In this document: in pieces, positions 7,789 to 16,432 of the stretch | How the letters are laid out: each line of letters starts with the position of its first letter | Position numbering within the stretch: position 1 is the first letter of the stretch | Assembly (NCBI GenBank): GCA_963668655.2 | Contig: CAXXPQ010000005.1 | Location: 186,001-250,000 of the forward strand | Source of the DNA: G963668655 sp963668655 | GTDB taxonomy: Bacteria > Myxococcota_A > SURF-8 | Length of the DNA: 64,000 bases | Direction: 5' to 3' | The notes under the pieces: generated by a model | What the model was told of the DNA's origin: nothing | The model's database searches: none | What the model saw: only the letters and a program-made list of their open reading frames with translations | Program-made: the position numbers and the translations under genes

Positions 7789-10347
7789 ATGAATATTCGA
7801 ACCTTTACCGTCCGTCCGTCCCTGCCGGATCGTCTTTCGCCTCTGATGACGATCGCGCGCAACCTGTTTTTCAGCTGGAATCACTCCGCCGTTCAGCTTT
7901 TCCAGAGAATCGATCTGGATCTCTGGGAGTCCAGCTATCATAATCCGGTCCGGGTTCTGAGCGAGACGAATCAGGAACGGTTTACGGAATTATTGAATGA
8001 TATCAGTTTTCTGGCTCACATGGACGACGTGGCTCTTGAACTGGAAGACTACATGTCCACGACGACATGGTTTTCCGAGAAATATACCGAACACAAGAAT
8101 GCACGCATCTGTTATTTCTCCATGGAGTTCGGACTGCACGAAAGTCTGCCCGTCTATTCAGGCGGTCTTGGCCTGTTGGCCGGGGATCACCTGAAATCCG
8201 CCAGCGACCTGGGAATTCCTCTGACCGGCGTCGGGCTGCTCTACCACAAAGGCTATTTCCGGCAATACCTAAATGCCGAGGGATGGCAGCAGGAAACCTA
8301 CCCCGAACTGGATTTCGTCAATCTGCCGATCGACCTGATGAAGGATGACCAGGGGCAACCCCTTGTTTTCACGCTGCATTATCCCGGGCGGGACGTGGCT
8401 GTTCAGTTCTGGCGCGTTCAGGTGGGAAGAGTCTCTCTGTACTTGCTGGATACGAACTTCGATCAAAATTCCCCGGAGGATCGCCAGATCACTGCGAAGT
8501 TGTACGGTGGCGACAATGAAATGCGTGTCAAGCAGGAGGTTCTACTCGGCATCGGCGGCATTCGCGCCCTGAAACTTCTGGAAATCGAACCTACGGTGTG
8601 CCACATGAACGAAGGGCATTCCGCGTTTCTGTCTCTGGAGCGGATCAGCAATTACATCACGGAAAAGCATCTTTCCTTCGCCGAGGCGTCGGAAATCGTA
8701 TCCGCCAGCAACGTTTTCACCACGCACACCCCGGTAGCGGCCGGAAATGATATCTTCCAGCCGGATCTCGTCGAACGGTATCTGAAGCCGTATTACGAAC
8801 GACTCGGCCTGAATCGGGAACAGTTCTTGGGCCTGGGGCGACAAAACCCCTTCGATAGAGACGAACCGTTCTGCATGACGGTCCTGGCGCTGCGACTGGC
8901 CTCTTTCAGCAACGGCGTCAGCGCCCTGCACGGCGTCGTTTCGCGGGAAATGTGGAAAAAAATCTGGCCGGGATTGCAACTGGGAGAAATCCCCATCGAT
9001 CATATCACCAACGGCGTCCACACGCCGGGTTGGATTTCCGCCGAAATGGCCCAGCTTTTCAATCGCTACCTGGGCCCCCGCTGGCGATACAACGCGGAGG
9101 ATCCCCGCAGTTGGACGAACATCGACCGGATCCCGGACGCCGAACTGTGGCGCACGCGAGAACGTCGGCGGGAGCGCCTGGTCGCTTTTGCACGCAGCAG
9201 ACTGATCTCGCAGCTCAAAAACCGGGGTGCTCTGCGGGCGGATATCGAGCGGGCCGGCGAGGTGCTGGACCCGGAGGCGTTGACCATCGGTTTCGCAAGA
9301 CGCTTCGCAACCTATAAACGGGGAGCTTTGCTCTTTTCCGACCCGGAGCGGCTGGAACGGATCCTGAACGATAAGGGACGGCCCGTTCAGATCATCTTCG
9401 CCGGAAAGGCTCATCCGAAGGACAATCTGGGAAAGGAAGTCATCAAGCGCATCATTCAGATGGCCAGGGAGCCGAGGTTCCGCAGCCGTATCGTTTTCCT
9501 TGAGGATTACGATATCAACGTCGCCCATTATCTCGTCCAGGGCGTGGATGTCTGGATCAATACGCCGCGCCGCCCCCTGGAGGCCAGCGGAACCAGCGGA
9601 ATGAAGGTCAGCGTCAACGGCGGTTTGAATGCAAGTATCCTGGACGGATGGTGGGACGAAGCCTTCACCGGCGACAACGGATGGGCCATCGGCAGCGGTG
9701 AGGAATACGTCGATCTGGACTACCAGGACGACGTGGAAAGTCGTGCGTTGTACGATATCCTGGAAGGGGAGATCGTTCCCCTGTTCTATCATCGCGGAAC
9801 CGACGGAATTCCGCGCGGGTGGACCGCCCAGGTCAAGCGCGCGTATACGTCCATCTGCGGGTTCTTCAGTACGAACCGGATGGTCGCCGAATACTTCGAG
9901 AAGTTTTATTCGAAAGGCAGCCTGGCCGGAAAGAAACTTCAGGAGGAAAACTGCGGGAAGGCCCGGGAACTGGCCGCCTGGAAACAGCATATCCGAAAAC
10001 AGTGGCACGAAGTTCGAATCGAGTCGGTGGACGCGGACATCGCCGCCGAACCGAAGGTCGGCAGCGTGCTTCCCGTTCGAGTCAAGGTTCATCTCGGCAG
10101 CGTTTCACCGGAAGATGTCCGTGTCGAGGTCTTTCACGGCCGAGTCAACGTCAAGGGAGAACTGACCGAGGGCCAGGCCCTGTCGCTGTCCCTGTCGGAT
10201 TCGCTGAAAAACGGTTCGTGTCATTTCGGAGGCCAGCTTCCGCTGGAAGCCTCGGGAAGACACGGCTACGGCATTCGCGTGCTTCCACATCATCCCCTGA
10301 TGACCAGCGAATTCGAGCCGGGATTGATCGTCTGGAGCGACAAGTAA
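7789..10347 (+). CDS. glgP: Alpha-glucan (glycogen/maltodextrin) phosphorylase
   Basis: 852 residues, the usual length for the bacterial alpha-glucan phosphorylase family that begins with a DUF3417-type N-terminal domain. It cleaves alpha-1,4-glucans with phosphate to release glucose-1-phosphate, using pyridoxal phosphate. Conserved stretches include CYFSMEFGLHESLPVYSGG near residue 110, HMNEGHSAF, the catalytic-domain TIGFARRFATYKR, and the PLP site ASGTSGMK with Lys606 as the Schiff-base lysine, followed by VNGGLNASILDGWWDE. The ATG has GGGGAGG about 9 nt upstream. No other glycogen gene lies nearby. It follows the sigma factor after 163 bp, so co-transcription is possible but unproven. Confidence 0.95.
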   Translation: MNIRTFTVRPSLPDRLSPLMTIARNLFFSWNHSAVQLFQRIDLDLWESSYHNPVRVLSETNQERFTELLNDISFLAHMDDVALELEDYMSTTTWFSEKYTEHKNARICYFSMEFGLHESLPVYSGGLGLLAGDHLKSASDLGIPLTGVGLLYHKGYFRQYLNAEGWQQETYPELDFVNLPIDLMKDDQGQPLVFTLHYPGRDVAVQFWRVQVGRVSLYLLDTNFDQNSPEDRQITAKLYGGDNEMRVKQEVLLGIGGIRALKLLEIEPTVCHMNEGHSAFLSLERISNYITEKHLSFAEASEIVSASNVFTTHTPVAAGNDIFQPDLVERYLKPYYERLGLNREQFLGLGRQNPFDRDEPFCMTVLALRLASFSNGVSALHGVVSREMWKKIWPGLQLGEIPIDHITNGVHTPGWISAEMAQLFNRYLGPRWRYNAEDPRSWTNIDRIPDAELWRTRERRRERLVAFARSRLISQLKNRGALRADIERAGEVLDPEALTIGFARRFATYKRGALLFSDPERLERILNDKGRPVQIIFAGKAHPKDNLGKEVIKRIIQMAREPRFRSRIVFLEDYDINVAHYLVQGVDVWINTPRRPLEASGTSGMKVSVNGGLNASILDGWWDEAFTGDNGWAIGSGEEYVDLDYQDDVESRALYDILEGEIVPLFYHRGTDGIPRGWTAQVKRAYTSICGFFSTNRMVAEYFEKFYSKGSLAGKKLQEENCGKARELAAWKQHIRKQWHEVRIESVDADIAAEPKVGSVLPVRVKVHLGSVSPEDVRVEVFHGRVNVKGELTEGQALSLSLSDSLKNGSCHFGGQLPLEASGRHGYGIRVLPHHPLMTSEFEPGLIVWSDK

Positions 10348-10352
10348 GCCGA

Positions 10353-11465
10353 TCAGATCACGATCCGGATATAGAATTCCGCCCAGGTCTGGCCCTGATA
10401 ATCGCCGCCCCGGGATCGGAGGATCAGCCAGACCGGGTAGAGATTGACATCCCGGCGAGGCTCGATTCCTTCCGTCCAATACGATTCATGATCGATGGAA
10501 ATCTGCGTTTCCGTGCATACGGGTGATGTGGCTCCCTTTCTGCCGACACCTTCCGCCTCCTCATCCGAGGGCGAATCGAGATCCGTCCAGAACGTATAGT
10601 AAGGCGGCGACCAGCGCGTGCCGTTGTCTTTTTTGGAGATGAAATCGCCTCCGGTGGAGACCCATTGGTATTCCAGGTCGAACGGATTGTCCCCGCTTTC
10701 CGGAACCACCGTGAAATAAAGATCCTTTCGGAATTCGATGTTGCAGAAAGAATGAACGTAGGGGCGGTCCGCCGCGATCTGGCGCTTTTCCTCCAAATCT
10801 TCCTCGTTGCTGGTGAAGAAAGTGACGGGCTCCTGCGCTCCTTCCGTCCCAAGTTGGACGAATATCCCGGAGATTCCCGGGTTTCTCGACGTGCTCGGAA
10901 GATCGGCGACGGTCAGGGTCCGGGTGGCCAGAAGAACCTCGTCGGCAAACAGAAGCGATTCCAGGTCCGGACTGTCCCATGGATTCTGTCCAAGATCCTC
11001 GGCGAGATTCTCTGGGAAAATCAACAAGCCGACGGAAGCCCTGAATTCAGAAGAAAACGGAGTTTCGCCGCTTGGCCAGGAAGGAACGTTGAATTGAAAC
11101 TCGGGACTGTCCGACAGGATGACATCCTGGGATCTGCCGGAAGGATTTGTTTTCGATTCGGCGCTCATTCCGGACGGCATGGGAAAAACCTCGGCGCCTG
11201 ATGGGGTCAGAATCCAAGCCTGCCCCGATGGCTCCAGGGCGCCGTTTCGATCGGCCAGAAGGTATCGACCCCTCACGGCCTCTCCCACAACGACCGCCGG
11301 AGGGTGCAGGGTCACGGAGAGAATTTCCGGAGTTCTGACAAGCGAAATACGGTCATCCTTGATTTCCGGAGGAGAGTCGCAGGCCGATCCGGCGAAGAAA
11401 CAGAAGAACGACAAGAACGAAAACAGGAGCCGGAGGTTCTGCGAACGGTTGAAGAAATCGGCCAT
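10353..11465 (-). CDS. Predicted lipoprotein downstream of the TonB-dependent receptor
   Basis: 370 residues. An N-terminal hydrophobic segment ends in a lipobox-like FAGSAC at about residue 29, so an envelope lipoprotein. The mature part is beta-rich, with repeated hydrophobic/polar alternation and no catalytic motif I recognise. Its ATG lies one base after the stop of the receptor gene (TAATATG), so it is translationally coupled to it and probably forms part of the same uptake machine, as a surface or periplasmic binding partner (inference). It converges on glgP with 5 bp between the stops. Confidence 0.6.
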   Translation of the reverse strand: MADFFNRSQNLRLLFSFLSFFCFFAGSACDSPPEIKDDRISLVRTPEILSVTLHPPAVVVGEAVRGRYLLADRNGALEPSGQAWILTPSGAEVFPMPSGMSAESKTNPSGRSQDVILSDSPEFQFNVPSWPSGETPFSSEFRASVGLLIFPENLAEDLGQNPWDSPDLESLLFADEVLLATRTLTVADLPSTSRNPGISGIFVQLGTEGAQEPVTFFTSNEEDLEEKRQIAADRPYVHSFCNIEFRKDLYFTVVPESGDNPFDLEYQWVSTGGDFISKKDNGTRWSPPYYTFWTDLDSPSDEEAEGVGRKGATSPVCTETQISIDHESYWTEGIEPRRDVNLYPVWLILRSRGGDYQGQTWAEFYIRIVI

Positions 11466-11466
11466 A

Positions 11467-13893
11467 TTAGAACTCCGCTTTCAATCCGAAGGACGGCTGG
11501 ATGGGAATGGTCGTCAATCGGCTGCTTTCCGAATACTTGTAATTCCACACGACCGAGATCGGGTTTCTGTTGTAATAGACGTTTTGTATGTCTATGTATG
11601 TATACAGAATCCAGAGATCGAAAACCCACTTTTTATCCAGACGGATATCCAGACGGTGATACGGGCCGTAACGTTTGTTGTTTCTTTCGTTCGTTCCGTA
11701 GGAGGGAAGGTAGGCCCCGTTGTCCGCATTGAACAGCCTGCCTTCGATTTCCGTATAGGGACCGCCCGTAATGTATTGCCAGCGGCCGCCGATCTGCCAG
11801 GTTTTGAGAAACCGATAGGAGGCCAGGAAGGTCAGACTGTGGGTATGATCGTCGTCCGAGGGATGATAGCGGGTGCCGGGACCGTCGTTGCGCACGGTGC
11901 GATTGAAGGCATAGCTCGCCATCCCGATGAAGTTATTGTGGAAATTGTGTCGAACCATGATTTTCGACCCGATGGAGGATCCTCGGGCGTTGCTTTCGTA
12001 ACCGTACTCGCTTCCGAACGTCTTTTCCACGGCGATCAGGCGATCAAGATAGCGATAGACGCCTTGCACCTCCAGTTCCAGCCAGGGGGCGATTTTCCAG
12101 TCGAATCCGCCTACGGCATGAGCCGACCGTTCGAATTCCAGATTCTCCGCCTCATCGATGAAATCCTTTCCGGCCGGAGTCTGATGGTACAGGCCGCCGG
12201 AAAGATTCAAGGAAAAAGTCGGCACGGCCCACCAGGTCAGGTCCAGTCTGGGACTCACGGCGTGGGCGTTGATGTTCTGGCTGTAATCGAAACGAACCCC
12301 CGGCGTGATCCGGACGCTGGAGACATCGATCCGGTCGAAAATGTACAACCCGAGATCCAGGTCTTTCCATGTATGCCGGGTCCGGTTCGTTTCGGAATCT
12401 CCCAAAAGGAAAATCAGATCCTCGAAACGGGGGGAATGCCGGAAATCGGATTCGATGATCGATATTTTTGGATCGACGGTGATTCCAATCCCGAACGTAT
12501 TGTGCTTGCCCACGCGGATGCGCAGATCCTCGTTTGTTTCGAAGGAAATGCTGTCCAACCGCGTCCCGAATCCCTGTCCGTAGGAGTACTCCTCCCTCCA
12601 GTATCGGATACCGGGGGAAAACTCCGACCACAGTGCTCCCTTCCGGAAATGATAGTGCAGAAACAGGGCATGAAACATCTGGTCGTTGCCCAGGGGGCCG
12701 ACCAGATCCGGCGTCTCTCCCCCCACAAGGCGGGAAAGAAATTCCGTCCGGTCTCCTCCTCCGTAAAAATCGAGAGACAGGTAGTTGTTGCTGTCCGGCT
12801 TGTAGTCGTATTTGGCTTGGTAATCGTAGAAAATCGGTATGACCGTGGTGTTGAAGGAGTTGTCGTCCGGAGTGATGAGCGGAAGGGCCAGATCCAGGGA
12901 GCTTCGGCGCGCGGCGATGGCAAAGCCCATTTTATTTCGTATCGGTCCTTCCAAAAGAGCGGAAATATCCAGGAAAGAGGAATCGACGAATCCTCCCCAG
13001 CGATCCCGCCGGGGAGCCCGGGTCCGGATTTCCGCGACGCCCCCGATTCCGTTCCCATACTGCGCGCCGAAACCGGCCGGATACAAAGAAAGGGTTGAAA
13101 TCAACGAAGGGTGGTAGGTGGTTTTGAAGCTGTCGAAATGAAAGAGCGAGGGGATTCGGTGGCCGTCCACCAGAACGGCGGCGCTTTCCGATCCCGTTCC
13201 TCGAATGACATTGTTTTTATACTCCGAGACCGCATGGCCCAGGCTGGAAAGGCTTTGTACGTCGTGCGAGCCCTCTCCGTCGCGGTAGCGGTTTTCCGGT
13301 TCCGTTTCCGCGAAATCCTCGAAAGGGCACCAGTGTTTTCCGGACGGCTTTCTGAGGAAAAGAAACGCGGAGATCCCGAATTCCTCGGGTTGCAGAAAGA
13401 AATCGTTTTCAGTGGCGGAACCGGAGAAAATCTCGATCGTGAATTCCCGGTTTTTATATCCGAGAGCCGAAACGACCAGGCGATATCTTCCCGCGGGCAA
13501 ATCCAGAAACTCGAAACGTCCCTGTGCATCGGTGCGGGTTTCCTTTTCGATATCCAGGAGAAGGACGGAGGCTCCATCGATTCGGATTCTCGTCCCTTTT
13601 TCACGGACGGAGCCCAGAAAGTTGGCGTTGAGACGTTTCTCCATTTTCTGCAAGTCGATGATGACGCGAGAGTCCCAAATCCCCAAATCCTTGTCGTTTT
13701 GTTTGCTTTTTCGGGAAGGAGCGTCGGCGGAGAGCGAACGCTCGTCATCATTGGATGCCGGTCTTTCCGATGTTCGGGAATGGGCGAGAGGCTGAAACAG
13801 AAGAGAAATCGTGATAAAGAAAACGATGCGCATGACGCAGGAAGGCGGAAGACGCCTTTGGGGAGATGTTTTCAGTTCGTTTTCGACACCCAT
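11467..13893 (-). CDS. TonB-dependent outer-membrane receptor with carboxypeptidase-regulatory-like domain
   Basis: 808 residues from the ATG at 13893, which has GAGGAG 4 nt upstream; the longer frame to 13929 lacks a site. A long basic n-region leads to a signal peptide (IVFFITISLLFQPLAHS). After a Ser/Arg/Lys-rich stretch comes a CarboxypepD_reg-like beta domain (TRIRIDGASVLLLDIEKE, GRYRLVVSALGYKNREF). A plug domain follows (VIRGTGSESAAVLVDGHRI, GNGIGGVAEIRTRAP) and then a barrel of about 550 residues ending in the outer-membrane signature ...LKAEF. It imports a ligand across the outer membrane, driven by TonB. The ligand cannot be read. tonB lies upstream and the lipoprotein at 10353 downstream. 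Confidence 0.88.
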   Translation of the reverse strand: MGVENELKTSPQRRLPPSCVMRIVFFITISLLFQPLAHSRTSERPASNDDERSLSADAPSRKSKQNDKDLGIWDSRVIIDLQKMEKRLNANFLGSVREKGTRIRIDGASVLLLDIEKETRTDAQGRFEFLDLPAGRYRLVVSALGYKNREFTIEIFSGSATENDFFLQPEEFGISAFLFLRKPSGKHWCPFEDFAETEPENRYRDGEGSHDVQSLSSLGHAVSEYKNNVIRGTGSESAAVLVDGHRIPSLFHFDSFKTTYHPSLISTLSLYPAGFGAQYGNGIGGVAEIRTRAPRRDRWGGFVDSSFLDISALLEGPIRNKMGFAIAARRSSLDLALPLITPDDNSFNTTVIPIFYDYQAKYDYKPDSNNYLSLDFYGGGDRTEFLSRLVGGETPDLVGPLGNDQMFHALFLHYHFRKGALWSEFSPGIRYWREEYSYGQGFGTRLDSISFETNEDLRIRVGKHNTFGIGITVDPKISIIESDFRHSPRFEDLIFLLGDSETNRTRHTWKDLDLGLYIFDRIDVSSVRITPGVRFDYSQNINAHAVSPRLDLTWWAVPTFSLNLSGGLYHQTPAGKDFIDEAENLEFERSAHAVGGFDWKIAPWLELEVQGVYRYLDRLIAVEKTFGSEYGYESNARGSSIGSKIMVRHNFHNNFIGMASYAFNRTVRNDGPGTRYHPSDDDHTHSLTFLASYRFLKTWQIGGRWQYITGGPYTEIEGRLFNADNGAYLPSYGTNERNNKRYGPYHRLDIRLDKKWVFDLWILYTYIDIQNVYYNRNPISVVWNYKYSESSRLTTIPIQPSFGLKAEF

Positions 13894-14029
13894 GTCTCCT
13901 CGCCATCGAAACGAAACGGCTTTTCCCACCCTTGGAGAACCGAAATTTCTCCCCTAGCAGTCATTCGATCCGTGTCGGTCCCGTTGATGGATTTCAAATA
14001 AAAACGGGATCCATCGATTCCGTGAACGC

Positions 14030-14788
14030 TCAATCCTCCAGAACGAAGCGAAAAGGAATGGTCAACTTGACGAGAACCGGCTTATCTCCCTGGTAGCCCG
14101 GATTGAACTTCGACTGCCGAACGGCGGCGATGGCCGCTTCGTCGCAACCATACCCAAGCGATTTCTTGACCCGGACTTTCAGGACTCTGCCGGTTTCATC
14201 GATGATGACTTCCAGTTTGACGACACCTTCGATCTCGTTTCTGCGGGCTTCCGCCGGGTATACGGGATCCGCCCGATCCTTGAAGGATGGAAGCTTGCTC
14301 AGTTTGTATGCCGGAACCGGACGCCGCCTCGGCGGGGCCTTGGGTAGCGGCTTGATATCCTTCGGATCGGAATATTTCAGTTCCATATCCTTATTCAGTG
14401 TGTTCCCCACCCGCACGGCGACTCCGCTTCCCTGCTTCGAAACGGAATCCTCAGTCACGCCGAAAATCTCTTTCGGAGGTTCCTTCGGCGGTTCGGGGGG
14501 CGGAGGCGTTTCCTTGTTCGGCTTGGGCGGCGGGGGCGGTTCTTTCGGTTTGGGCTTCGGGGGCTTGGGTTTCGGTTTCGGGGGCTTGGGTTTTTCCACC
14601 TTTTCGGGTTTGGGCGCGGGAGGCTTTTCCTTCTTATCCAGAACCACGTGAATCGGCAGATACTTCTTGGCCGCCTGCTGGAAGAATTCGCTGGAATAGG
14701 AATAAAACCCGAAGTGCAAGAATGCGGAAACCACGAGGAGGATCCAGAGGTGATTTTTCTTCTTTTTATGTGGTGTTACAGTCAGCAT
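14030..14788 (-). CDS. tonB: TonB-family energy transducer
   Basis: 252 residues. A lysine-rich cytoplasmic start (HKKKKNH) leads into a single TM helix (LWILLVVSAFLHFGFYSY). A periplasm-spanning proline/lysine-rich stretch of about 60 residues (repeats of PKPPKPKPK and PPPPPKP) follows, then the TonB C-terminal domain (YPAEARRNEIEGVVKLEVII, AAIAAVRQSKFNPGYQGD). It transmits proton-motive force from ExbB/ExbD to outer-membrane receptors. ExbB/ExbD genes are not in the window. The receptor gene follows after 136 bp on the same strand and is the likely partner. Confidence 0.9.
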   Translation of the reverse strand: MLTVTPHKKKKNHLWILLVVSAFLHFGFYSYSSEFFQQAAKKYLPIHVVLDKKEKPPAPKPEKVEKPKPPKPKPKPPKPKPKEPPPPPKPNKETPPPPEPPKEPPKEIFGVTEDSVSKQGSGVAVRVGNTLNKDMELKYSDPKDIKPLPKAPPRRRPVPAYKLSKLPSFKDRADPVYPAEARRNEIEGVVKLEVIIDETGRVLKVRVKKSLGYGCDEAAIAAVRQSKFNPGYQGDKPVLVKLTIPFRFVLED

Positions 14789-14860
14789 GTCGTGCTCTGG
14801 CGATAATCGGTTATTCCATCGATTGCAGGGAGAGTGAGAACCGGGAAACGAAACGGGCGG

Positions 14861-15055
14861 CTATTCCGTTTTCTTTTTGTAAAACAAAACGATCGTCAGG
14901 CAGTGAAACTCGTTGTCGCTGGATTGGCGGACTTCCCGGTCAACGATGATTTTGCCCGGGTTTCGGGATATCCAGTCCTCGATATCCTGCCCCATGTTCT
15001 CGCGATCCTTTGCCTTGGTGGCGCTGAAGACTTTGACTCCCGTGAATTCGACCAT
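14861..15055 (-). CDS. Small conserved-looking protein, function unknown
   Basis: 64 residues. A longer frame reaches 15175, but the ATG at 15055 has AGGAGG six nt upstream and the extra N-terminus is low-complexity. The sequence reads as a compact alpha/beta fold: MVEFTGVKVFSATKAKDRE, helix IEDWISRNP, strand IVDREVRQSSD, strand HCLTIVLFY. It resembles other small proteins I have seen in deltaproteobacterial genomes, but I cannot name a family. It lies 72 bp upstream of tonB on the same strand. Confidence 0.65.
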   Translation of the reverse strand: MVEFTGVKVFSATKAKDRENMGQDIEDWISRNPGKIIVDREVRQSSDNEFHCLTIVLFYKKKTE

Positions 15056-15249
15056 ACCATCCCTCCTGTCCGATTCGCTCGAGCGGGGAGCGCCCAAACG
15101 AACGAGAAGTCCCGGGCTCCCGGAATCCGAGCCACGCCGCCCACTATAATACCAAACCCCGAGAATGCAAGTCATAATCCCGTGAGAAACGAAGCGCCCA
15201 TTGAGAAAATCGATACGAAAACAATGGGAAAAGCAGGGAAATCAAATTC

Positions 15250-15278
15250 TTGACGGGTATAGTCAGATGAAGTACATT
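15250..15278 (+). promoter_or_regulatory. Sigma-70-type promoter upstream of the HD-GYP response regulator
   Basis: TTGACG (15250-15255) and TACATT (15273-15278) are separated by exactly 17 bp. Transcription would begin near 15285. That leaves only about 8 nt before the first ATG at 15293, which is one reason to prefer the ATG at 15317 as the start of the downstream gene. Confidence 0.6.
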
Positions 15279-15316
15279 ACAGACGCTTTTCAATGGTAAA
15301 CAATTGTTTCAGGCAT

Positions 15317-16429
15317 ATGGCGATGGCGGACATCTTGATTGAGGGAAACGATTCAGGACAAATCCCGGCCTCGACCCACAATCGAATTCTGATCGTGGAC
15401 GATGAGGAAATCAATTTAAAAATTCTGCGGATCTACCTGGAAGACAAAGGCTACAAAGTCATCGCGGCCCAGAACGGGGAAGACGCCATCAACCTCCTGA
15501 AAAGCGAGGACATCACGGCGTGCATTTGCGATATCCGCATGCCGAAGATATCGGGAATCGACGTTCTCAATTACATCCAGCAGCACAAACCCATCGTACC
15601 GGTCATCATGCTGACCGGATTCATCGACATCAACACCGCCGTCTCGGTGATGCGCCAGGGGGCTCGCAATTACCTGACCAAGCCCATCGATTCCGGAGAG
15701 TTGATTATCTCCGTGGAGAAAGCGATCGAATATCGTCGGCTGGTCGAGGACAAGCAGCGCCTGGAGAGGGAAAACCTGGAATACCAGCGCGGTCTGGAAA
15801 ACAAGGTCGAAAAGACCAGCCAGACCTTCCACCAGAGTTCGATGGACATCGTGGTGTCGCTGACGAACCTGATCGGAGAGCGCAGCAAGGGGCTTTTGGG
15901 ACACAGCAAGCGTGTCGCGCAATATGCATCCATGCTGGGCCGCAAAGTCGGTCTCGACAAAGAGGAACTGAACCGGCTTCATACGGCGGCGATCCTGCAC
16001 GATCTGGGAAAAACCATCCTTCCGGACGCGGTTCTTTTCAAGAAGGAAGCGCTGAACGACAAGGAACAACTCATCTATACCACCCATGCGGCTCGGGGGG
16101 CGGGGCTTCTGGAACCGATGGGATTTCTGGACACCGTGGCCGACGCCGTACGGCATCATCACGAAAGATGGGACGGAAACGGTTTTCCCGGCAATCTTTC
16201 CGGAGAGGACATCCCGAAACTGGCGCGCTTCGTTCATCTGGTGGACGCCTTCGACAAATTCACCTCCTCGACCACGGACGACCAGAAACAGCAGATCGAG
16301 GACGCAGTGGTCTTCATCGATTCGGAAACGGGAAGAAGTTTCGATCCCGGTCTGGTCGGTCCCTTTATCGAACTCATCCAAAGGATGCTGGAGAAAATCC
16401 CGAAAAAGCCCGAACCAACCGTCGGATAG
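15317..16429 (+). CDS. Response regulator with HD-GYP phosphodiesterase output domain
   Basis: 370 residues from the ATG at 15317; ATGs at 15293 and 15323 are alternatives and none has a strong Shine-Dalgarno site. The receiver domain (about 15-135) has ILIVDDEE, acceptor Asp in CICDIRMPKISG, Thr in MLTGF and Lys in LTKPID. A coiled-coil linker leads to an HD-GYP domain with GHSKRVAQYASML, AAILHDLGKT, a later His in THAARGAG, HHERWDGNGFPGNLSG and VDAFDKFTS. HD-GYP proteins hydrolyse cyclic di-GMP; here the GYP triad reads GFP, a conservative change. The sensor kinase starts 3 bp after the stop, so the two are an operon and a likely cognate pair. Confidence 0.9.
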   Translation: MAMADILIEGNDSGQIPASTHNRILIVDDEEINLKILRIYLEDKGYKVIAAQNGEDAINLLKSEDITACICDIRMPKISGIDVLNYIQQHKPIVPVIMLTGFIDINTAVSVMRQGARNYLTKPIDSGELIISVEKAIEYRRLVEDKQRLERENLEYQRGLENKVEKTSQTFHQSSMDIVVSLTNLIGERSKGLLGHSKRVAQYASMLGRKVGLDKEELNRLHTAAILHDLGKTILPDAVLFKKEALNDKEQLIYTTHAARGAGLLEPMGFLDTVADAVRHHHERWDGNGFPGNLSGEDIPKLARFVHLVDAFDKFTSSTTDDQKQQIEDAVVFIDSETGRSFDPGLVGPFIELIQRMLEKIPKKPEPTVG

Positions 16430-16432
16430 TCC

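Noticed and set aside
11119..13098. A 659-codon plus-strand frame across the TonB-dependent receptor
   Set aside because: It crosses two real minus-strand genes, and the product lacks any domain.
14103..14651. A Gly/Ser/Phe-rich 182-codon frame on the plus strand
   Set aside because: It is the reverse complement of the Pro/Lys-rich spacer of tonB, which produces Gly/Phe repeats artefactually.
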